From: Chara braunii
Taxonomy: Eukaryota; Streptophyta; Charophyceae; Charales; Characeae
DNA length: 22,788 nucleotides
Direction of reading: 5' to 3'
Assembly: GCA_003427395.1 (NCBI GenBank)
Contig: BFEA01000382.1
Location: 957,320 to 980,107 of the forward strand
Part shown: positions 18,292 to 22,788 of the stretch, piece after piece
How the letters are laid out: every line of letters begins with the position of its first letter
How positions within the stretch are numbered: position 1 is the first letter of the stretch
Notes under the pieces: generated by a model
Told to the model about the DNA's origin: nothing
The model's input: the letters and a program-made list of their open reading frames with translations, nothing else
Database searches by the model: none
Made by a program: the position numbers and the translations under genes

Positions 18292-18365
18292 GGTCCGGGA
18301 CGGGCCCTGCAGGGCCCGTGTGGCTGCACAGTATGCCACACCTACCGAGGACCCTGATCCTCGCA

Positions 18366-18720
18366 AGAAAAACGAATTTCGAAAAAGAAGATATTCCGAA
18401 TTTCTAAGTAACGGGAAATGTAACAGGAAATCGAAAATTTCGAAAAGAAGGATATTCTAGATTTTCAACAACGAAATTTTGAATTTTCAGAAGAAAAACG
18501 AAGATGGAAATTCCAAATGTTGCACTATTTCGATTTTCCACAACAGAATAGCGAGAAAAAAAAATCCAAGAAAAAAAAAATAAAAATCGATTTCCGGCAG
18601 TAAGGTCAAAATCCTGATTTTGGGGGCTAACTAGTGTGCTCCAATCAATCAATAAAGACTAATCAGCTACCTAGTCCCCGCACACGTGTCAGATCAGGTT
18701 GTCCTGATTCACGTGCGATC
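18366..18720 (-). other. outer element leader, primer-site-proximal part
   Basis: A/T-rich noncoding DNA between the inner element and the outer primer site. It holds an imperfect internal duplication (AATTTCGAAAA...GATATTC at about 18374 and 18436). No gene was seen. Confidence 0.6.
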
Positions 18721-18731
18721 ATCTGATACCA
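18721..18731 (-). other. primer-binding site of outer element (initiator Met-tRNA type)
   Basis: The minus strand reads TGGTATCAGAT two bases after the LTR end. It matches the first ten bases of the plant initiator-Met primer site. It fixes 18734-19988 as the 5' LTR. Confidence 0.85.
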
Positions 18732-18733
18732 AC

Positions 18734-19988
18734 TGTTAAATGCCCGGTTGGGCAATGTACATACAAACCGAGGATCCGCAATATGATGAAAAGGACTGAA
18801 TGGACAATGCTGTGCAAGTGGAATCTCAACTAGCAATGTGCATTCCGATACATACAGAATGGTGCAGACTTAGGTACAAAGCCTGACCTGACCGGGACTG
18901 ACCTCATTCACGTAGTAAAAGATAGCGAAGCAGAATGCTAGAATGCTAATGACTAGCCCAATCAATGTTTGAACGCAGACCAAACATAGATCGTGTCCAT
19001 CACTAAGTGTGAAGGAGCCTGGCGTTGTACACAGGAAGAAAGCGCTAGGTCCAGACATACACAGACGAAGAGGAGAGGGAGAGATGGGAATTTCGTCAAC
19101 ACCAAGTCTTTGTCACAAGTCCCAAATAATCCCACGTTGCCATTTCTCAAGCCAAAAGTCGAGTCTGGATCCAATGTCACCAAGCTCTCTCTCTCTTCTC
19201 TCGTAATCTGCTGATGCAGTAAAGTCAGATGATGAGAGGGTGAGAGGGAGATGGTGGACTGAGAAGAGGAAGAAGAAGAACTCTCTCTCTCTGTGTTACG
19301 AGCCAGGTACTAACCTGTGAAGTTGGCGCTGTGCTGCAGGTACCTCGAAAACGAAGCTGGAGCAACGGCGCTGCAGGTAGGTACCCAAGGCCTCCGCCCA
19401 ATCTCTCTCTCTGTAGTGCTATCATAGCTATGGTGCCCAGCGCTGGAGACTACAGCTACCTACTGCGCCCAACGCTGAAGACTAAGGCTAAAGCTACTAC
19501 TACAAGGCTAACGCTACTACTACTCCTGCAGCGCTCCCTCCAGAGTGCTGCTGCCGAATCCTGAAGACTACTGACTGCCTCCTGCCTACCCGTAAAGTGC
19601 ATGGGAGTCCCTACGTACTACCTCGGCCTGCCTCCTGACTGCCTGAAGGACGAGCCAGGCCGAGGAGGCTGCTCTTGCCAATGCCGAAGTGTGCCAGGGG
19701 CTGGCACTGCAGCATCTGCTGAGGCTGGCGTGGGAACAGACTAAGAATAGCATTTTCCCGAAACCGTGGTTCGGTGCCTGAGTTTCAGGGCCGGTCGTTC
19801 TAATGAACGACCGAAAATGGCTCTTCGTCTCAGCCTAAAAAGGCTATTGCCATTTTTAGTCTGAAACGACACAGGGACTGTAGGCCCCTGTTTTCAGGCT
19901 TTCGGGCTGAACAGTCACGGGGCCTATAGGCCCTGGTTTTCAGGTTTTTACCCTGAATTTCAGGCTTTCAGCCTGAAGGACGCAGGGC
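18734..19988 (-). repeat. outer element 5' LTR, truncated at its outer end
   Basis: It matches 946-2190 over its length. The primer-side end reads TGTTAAA against TGTTACA in the partner. Similarity stops at about 19988, after GCAGGGC; the last 48 bp of the LTR, including the terminal TGTAACA, are replaced by unrelated DNA. Because the U3 edge is lost, the target duplication cannot be checked. It retains the 37-nt module (19340-19376). Confidence 0.85.
19308..19378 (+). other. branch-point/acceptor/donor-like module in outer 5' LTR (antisense)
   Basis: TACTAAC (19308-19314), CAG ending at 19339, a 37-nt segment (19340-19376) and CAG|GTAGGT, as in the 3' LTR. Confidence 0.35.
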
Positions 19989-20966
19989 AACTGGTTTTAT
20001 ATAGGAAGGCAAGCGAGTAGGAGGAAGGGAAACTGAGGCCCGACCACCCAAACTGGGCTGCCTCTACTACTATCGCAGAGGCGTGTTCAAACAACAGCAT
20101 GCTCTTGTCAGTCAAGGGGAGGTCTGGTGACCATAACCGGCCTTCCAAATAACCTCTTGTATCTGAAAGTATCTTTTCCCTTGTGTGTCTAAACCGAATG
20201 ACACTTTTCTTGACACATCCCGACTCTGGGACCCAAACCTAAACTTTCACTCCCTATACCACATCTGGACCCATGACTTTGAGAAATTGGTCAGAAGCTT
20301 CCAGGTCCTGTAACCAAGATGCTGCAGGGGACTCACATTGGGCTCTTAGGAGACCAATCCAAAGCAGGGGATGACAACTGTCAGTTTTTTGAAATTATCC
20401 TCTACCCTGTGTAATCGAGGCAGGGATCTGCGCAGACTGTTAAGGTGGATCCAGTCACCCTCCCCCTCATCCCACAGGTCCCTGACTTGGACTAGCCCTG
20501 TAATAACGCATGTCGTAAGCCTCGCTGAAGCCGAGACCCAGGCCGAAAAGGGGGAAAAAGACCCCAGTCAAGACTCAGGGCCTGGACGAGGCACAGTTGA
20601 CTGTCGGAATTTCCAACAGTCAAAGTCCAAAGGTACCTAGCCCAGGCCGCAGGTCAAGCACACACACTTGTTTGTATGCAGGTACCCAGACAGCATCAGG
20701 TCCAAGGGAGAAGTCTGCAACTGTACAATCCGGTCCCTCAGCTGTGATTCAATCTGGATGACTGTGGGAAAATGAACCGAGGCCAGACAGCCTCGACATC
20801 TGTTACTTAAGGCTGACCTCGAGTAAGTCAAGCATTCAGTCTTGCTATGCTGCTTTGACCCTAGCTCGACTTTGACTCAACGCTGGCTTCATGTTGTCTG
20901 TGCACAAGCGTTGCGGACGATGGCACGAAGTGGAGGCAGCATGCTGGCGCTTCTTCAGTGCGCAGT
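19989..20966. other. unassigned stretch right of the nest
   Basis: Nothing recognisable. Open frames are short and without family motifs. TTTTATATAGGAAGG at about 19994-20008 is TATA-like on the plus strand, directly at the LTR break. The stretch may be an LTR or leader of the plus-strand element whose gag begins at about 21254, but I found no matching repeat or primer site. Confidence 0.45.
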
Positions 20967-21254
20967 GCCATGCTGACATGGCGCTGCCTCTGGTCTACGT
21001 GGCATGCTGATGTGGCTCTGCCTTCGGTGTACATGGCGCTGTCTATGGTCTAAGTGGCATGCTGATGTGGCGCTGCCTTTGGCATATGTGGCGCTGCCTC
21101 TGGTCTACATGGCATGCTGATGTGGCGATGCTTCTGGTCTACGTGGCATGCTGATGTGGTGCTGCCTCTGGTATATGTGGTGCTGCCTCTGGTCTACGTG
21201 GCATGCAGATGTGGCACTGCCTCTGAGATACGTGGTGCTACTACTGGTCTAAGA
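20967..21254. repeat. tandem array of GCATGCTGATGTGGC-type units (34/55 bp)
   Basis: Copies of GCATGCTGATGTGG (first copy variant) start at 20967, 21002, 21057, 21112, 21146 and 21201, giving spacings of 35, 55, 55, 34 and 55. The 55-bp form is the 34-bp unit plus an extra 21-bp segment of the TATATGTGGTGCTGCCTCTG type. It shares the TGGCATGCTGA(C/T)GTGG core with the 13-bp array at 7801-7899. Confidence 0.85.
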
Positions 21255-22290
21255 CCCTGACTTTGAGACAATTTCTCCAAAAGATAAAGGAGAGATTTCT
21301 CTACAAAACAACAACCGATAAGGCCTTCGATGAACTCACCACCATCGGCCAGAAACGTTGGAATTCAGTGGATGCGTTGTCTCGTGAAGTTGACCGTCTT
21401 TTGCAAGTACTTGGGTTGAAATTGCAGGACAACTAGGTCCTGTCCACTTACTCGCGAGCATTGCCTGAGCCCATTCGTTGACAGCTCATGGCAGTGTCAA
21501 GGTCTAATAAATACAATTGTCGGCAGTTTCGCGATCTCGCTCTACAAAGAGAGCAGATGACCGTGCAAGTCAAAGGTACGTACGCTTTAGTAGTCAAATC
21601 GGGACCAGTTGGTGGGTTCGGCAAGCGTGTCCTCTGGTGGCAAAAGCGTCAGGATACGGTAGAGAAGTTACCTCTTAACGAGTCTGAAGGAGGAAGAGGT
21701 AACGATGACAGTGAATCCGGGAAGGGTGATGTCACTACCATTATGGCCAACAAGGGAGGCCAAGGACAGTGGAAGAAGAACACGAAGCCACGCTCGTTCC
21801 CCGAGCATCCCGGCATAGCATTCTGGACACCGTTGGAGAAAATGAACATGACTCAAGAGGAGTGGTAGTCCAAAATGGACAATTGTCAGTGCCTCAAGTG
21901 TGGCCTCGTGGGGCACGTGATAGCTTGGTGCCCACTTACTTGAAACCCAAAAGCGAACAGCCAGTAGGAGTTGCATCTGCTCCTACTGAGTCGAAGGATT
22001 TAAACCAAGATAAAGATAAGGCGCCTACAACCCCTTCTACCCCTTCGACTCTCAAAGCAGAGGATGACTCTTCTTCCGTCCGTCGTCCAGACCACCCTGA
22101 CACAGTACTTTGTTTTATCTCGCTGGACGATTCCCTTGACGAGCTCGGCAATGAACTGATAGCACTACAGAGCTCGTGGGCAAAGAAAGTGAAGTCTAAG
22201 GGTGAGTTGATGATCGCAGATATTGAGATTGCGCACACACGAATAGATGCCCTGTTACATCCGGGTTATGTAACACCAGCGGCCGCGGTC
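21254..22290 (+). pseudogene. plus-strand gag remnant of a third Ty3/gypsy-type lineage
   Basis: Frame 2 reads LTLRQFLQKIKERFLYKTTT, KAFDELTTIGQKRWNSVDAL, REVDRLLQVLGLKLQDN, TAG (21434), LSTYSRALPEPIR, TGA (21479), LMAVSRSNKYNCRQFRDLAL and so on, a retrotransposon gag domain. After a TAG at 21866 the same frame reaches a perfect CCHC knuckle, CLKCGLVGHVIAWC (21890-21931). It then shifts to frame 1, where LDDSLDELGNELIALQSSW and IADIEIAHTRIDALLHPG are read. The last piece sits where a protease D-S/T-G loop is expected but reads H-P-G. Three stops and one frameshift make it a pseudogene. Its N-terminus is lost at the tandem array and no pol follows. It differs from both nested elements. Confidence 0.75.
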
Positions 22291-22512
22291 TGCGGCCAGA
22301 GTTCCAAGACCATGGTCATGACCGTGGGGACCACGGGTTACCTCGGCCCACAGTGGACGAGGGCAGAGGGGGTTGGGGGTCGGGGTTGCGAATTGGTGTT
22401 CCGGAACCCCGACCCCACCCTCTTGAAAAAACAAAAGTTAAAAAAAATAATTTTCGGGGGGGTCGTTTTTCGTGTGTGGAAAAAAAATAAACAAAAAATA
22501 GAAAAATAAATA
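22291..22512. other. GC-rich then A-rich noncoding stretch
   Basis: Short palindromes (GCGGCCGC at about 22281, ACCATGGTCATGACCGTGG near 22310) precede a G-rich run, the inverted repeat at 22376-22416 and A-runs. No gene. Confidence 0.5.
22376..22416. repeat. 12-bp perfect inverted repeat
   Basis: GGGGTCGGGGTT (22376-22387) and AACCCCGACCCC (22405-22416) flank a 17-nt spacer. Confidence 0.85.
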
Positions 22513-22514
22513 AA

Positions 22515-22523
22515 TATTGATTG

Positions 22524-22578
<55 letters not shown>

Positions 22579-22579
22579 A

Positions 22580-22616
<37 letters not shown>

Positions 22617-22631
22617 CTGGTTGATTCATTA

Positions 22632-22663
<32 letters not shown>

Positions 22664-22702
22664 ATTGATTGATTCATTGGTTGATTGATTGATTGATTCG
22701 TA

Positions 22703-22743
<41 letters not shown>

Positions 22744-22762
22744 GTTGGTTGATTGATTGGTG
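22515..22762. repeat. TTGA/TGAT tetranucleotide microsatellite
   Basis: About 250 bp of TTGA repeats with occasional substitutions (TTGG, TTCA, TTAA). The minus-strand open frames of INQS repeats here are by-products of the 4-bp period. Confidence 0.95.
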
Positions 22763-22788
22763 GGGGAGGTTTTCCAACCTTCCCCCCG

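Larger units (their letters stand above)
17205..18340 (-). mobile_element. solo LTR of a third, related LTR family
   Basis: The insertion is 1136 bp, begins TGTTGCATACT and ends AGTATGCCACA (inverted termini, 10 of 11 matching). It is flanked on both sides by CCTAC (17200-17204, 18341-18345), a perfect target duplication, while the uninterrupted partner LTR has one CCTAC. No internal coding region remains, so it is a solo LTR. Its middle shares layout and short blocks with the outer LTR, such as CT tracts, TACTAAC, and the 37-nt module. Orientation is inferred as minus from that similarity. ACTATAAAG at 17967-17975 on the minus strand is a TATA-box candidate. Confidence 0.9.
8223..18365 (-). 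mobile_element. inner Ty3/gypsy-type LTR retrotransposon nested in the outer one
   Basis: Direct LTRs at 8223-9292 and 16129-18365 flank a minus-strand gag-protease-RT-RNase H-integrase set. The polypurine tract (9293-9306) adjoins the first LTR and a tRNA primer site (16111-16125) lies three bases from the second. The flanks are GGAAA (8218-8222) and AGAAA (18366-18370), a possible 5-bp target duplication with one mismatch. Removing this block joins the outer gag-proximal leader to the outer primer-site side. Pol is far less decayed than in the outer element, as expected for a younger insertion. The exact low-coordinate LTR edge is uncertain by some tens of bases, because the first 80 bp of the two LTRs align poorly. 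Confidence 0.87.
16129..18365 (-). repeat. inner element 5' LTR, interrupted by a solo LTR
   Basis: The LTR halves are 16129-17204 and 18346-18365 (plus one copy of CCTAC); joined they match the 3' LTR at 8223-9292, including the end CGAGGACCCTGATCCTCGCA. The copy has (ATC)9 at 16470-16496. A 58-bp tandem duplication (16632-16689 and 16691-16748) surrounds an N at 16690 and is single-copy in the partner, so it may be an assembly artefact. As the 5' LTR it would carry the promoter, now split. Confidence 0.87.
946..19988 (-). mobile_element. outer Ty3/gypsy-type LTR retrotransposon (degenerate, interrupted)
   Basis: Two direct repeats, 946-2237 and 18734-19988, are the LTRs. A minus-strand polypurine tract (2238-2250) abuts the first, and a primer-binding site matching the 3' end of plant initiator Met-tRNA (18721-18731) abuts the second. 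This fixes the element on the minus strand with its 5' end at high coordinates. The order gag, protease, RT, RNase H, integrase is the Ty3/gypsy order. The internal part is split at 8222/18366 by the inner element; without that insertion it would be about 6.35 kb. Stops and frameshifts occur in every domain, so the copy is inactive. No target duplication can be scored because the high-coordinate LTR end is missing. Confidence 0.85.

Noticed and set aside
21002-21201. Spacings of 21, 34 and 55 bp as a meaningful number series
   Set aside because: 55 is simply 34 plus 21 by insertion of a sub-unit; no further meaning is supported.
21002-21255. CRISPR or satellite array at the right side
   Set aside because: The sequence between cores is itself repeated, so there are no unique spacers, and the array is too short to be called a satellite.
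22438-22777. Open frames of repeated INQS residues on the minus strand
   Set aside because: They are produced by a 4-bp microsatellite that reads the same in every frame; no start context or other protein feature.

Overview
The window is eukaryotic repeat DNA, with no sign of a host protein gene, rRNA, tRNA, CRISPR array or bacterial operon. Ty3/gypsy-type Gag and Pol remnants, long LTRs of about 1.1-1.3 kb, initiator-Met-tRNA-type primer sites and stacked insertions point to a large plant-lineage genome. The gag type seen at 6.3-7.9 kb is one I associate with the charophyte alga Chara braunii. That is recognition from memory, not a search result, so the species is only a moderate-confidence guess.

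The main structure is a three-level nest. (1) The OUTER element, on the minus strand, spans 946-19988. Its 3' LTR is 946-2237, followed (reading upward in coordinates) by a polypurine tract at 2238-2250. Decayed pol lies at 2249-5760, the gag-pol linker and gag at about 5757-7900, and the leader at 7900-8222. The structure resumes at 18366-18733 with the primer-binding site at 18721-18731, and ends with a truncated 5' LTR at 18734-19988. (2) The INNER element, also on the minus strand, spans 8223-18365 and sits in the leader of the outer one. Its 3' LTR is 8223-9292, polypurine tract 9293-9306, pol 9333-12984, gag 12973-14845, a long leader 14846-16110, primer site 16111-16125, and 5' LTR 16129-18365. 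It is much better preserved: the integrase and reverse transcriptase blocks are each open. (3) A SOLO LTR at 17205-18340 interrupts the inner 5' LTR and is bracketed by a perfect 5-bp duplication, CCTAC.

Left of the nest (1-529) is a second copy of part of the outer gag, joined to unassigned DNA with a 22-base T run. Right of the nest, 19989-20966 holds nothing I can assign. A 34/55-bp tandem array (20967-21254) follows, then a plus-strand gag remnant of a third lineage (21254-22290) with a CCHC zinc knuckle, a 12-bp inverted repeat, and a TTGA tetranucleotide microsatellite running almost to the window end.

In an intact element these parts work together as follows: Gag packages the RNA, the protease cuts the polyprotein, RT/RNase H copies the RNA from the tRNA primer, and integrase inserts the product. 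Every copy here carries stops or frameshifts, so none looks autonomous. The most interesting unexplained signals lie in the LTRs. One is a 37-nt module, on the strand antisense to the elements, flanked by a branch-point-like TACTAAC and splice-like AG/GT borders; it is kept in two LTR families. Another is a set of hairpin-rich repeats. Scattered N bases, dense at 3741-4250, limit the reading there.
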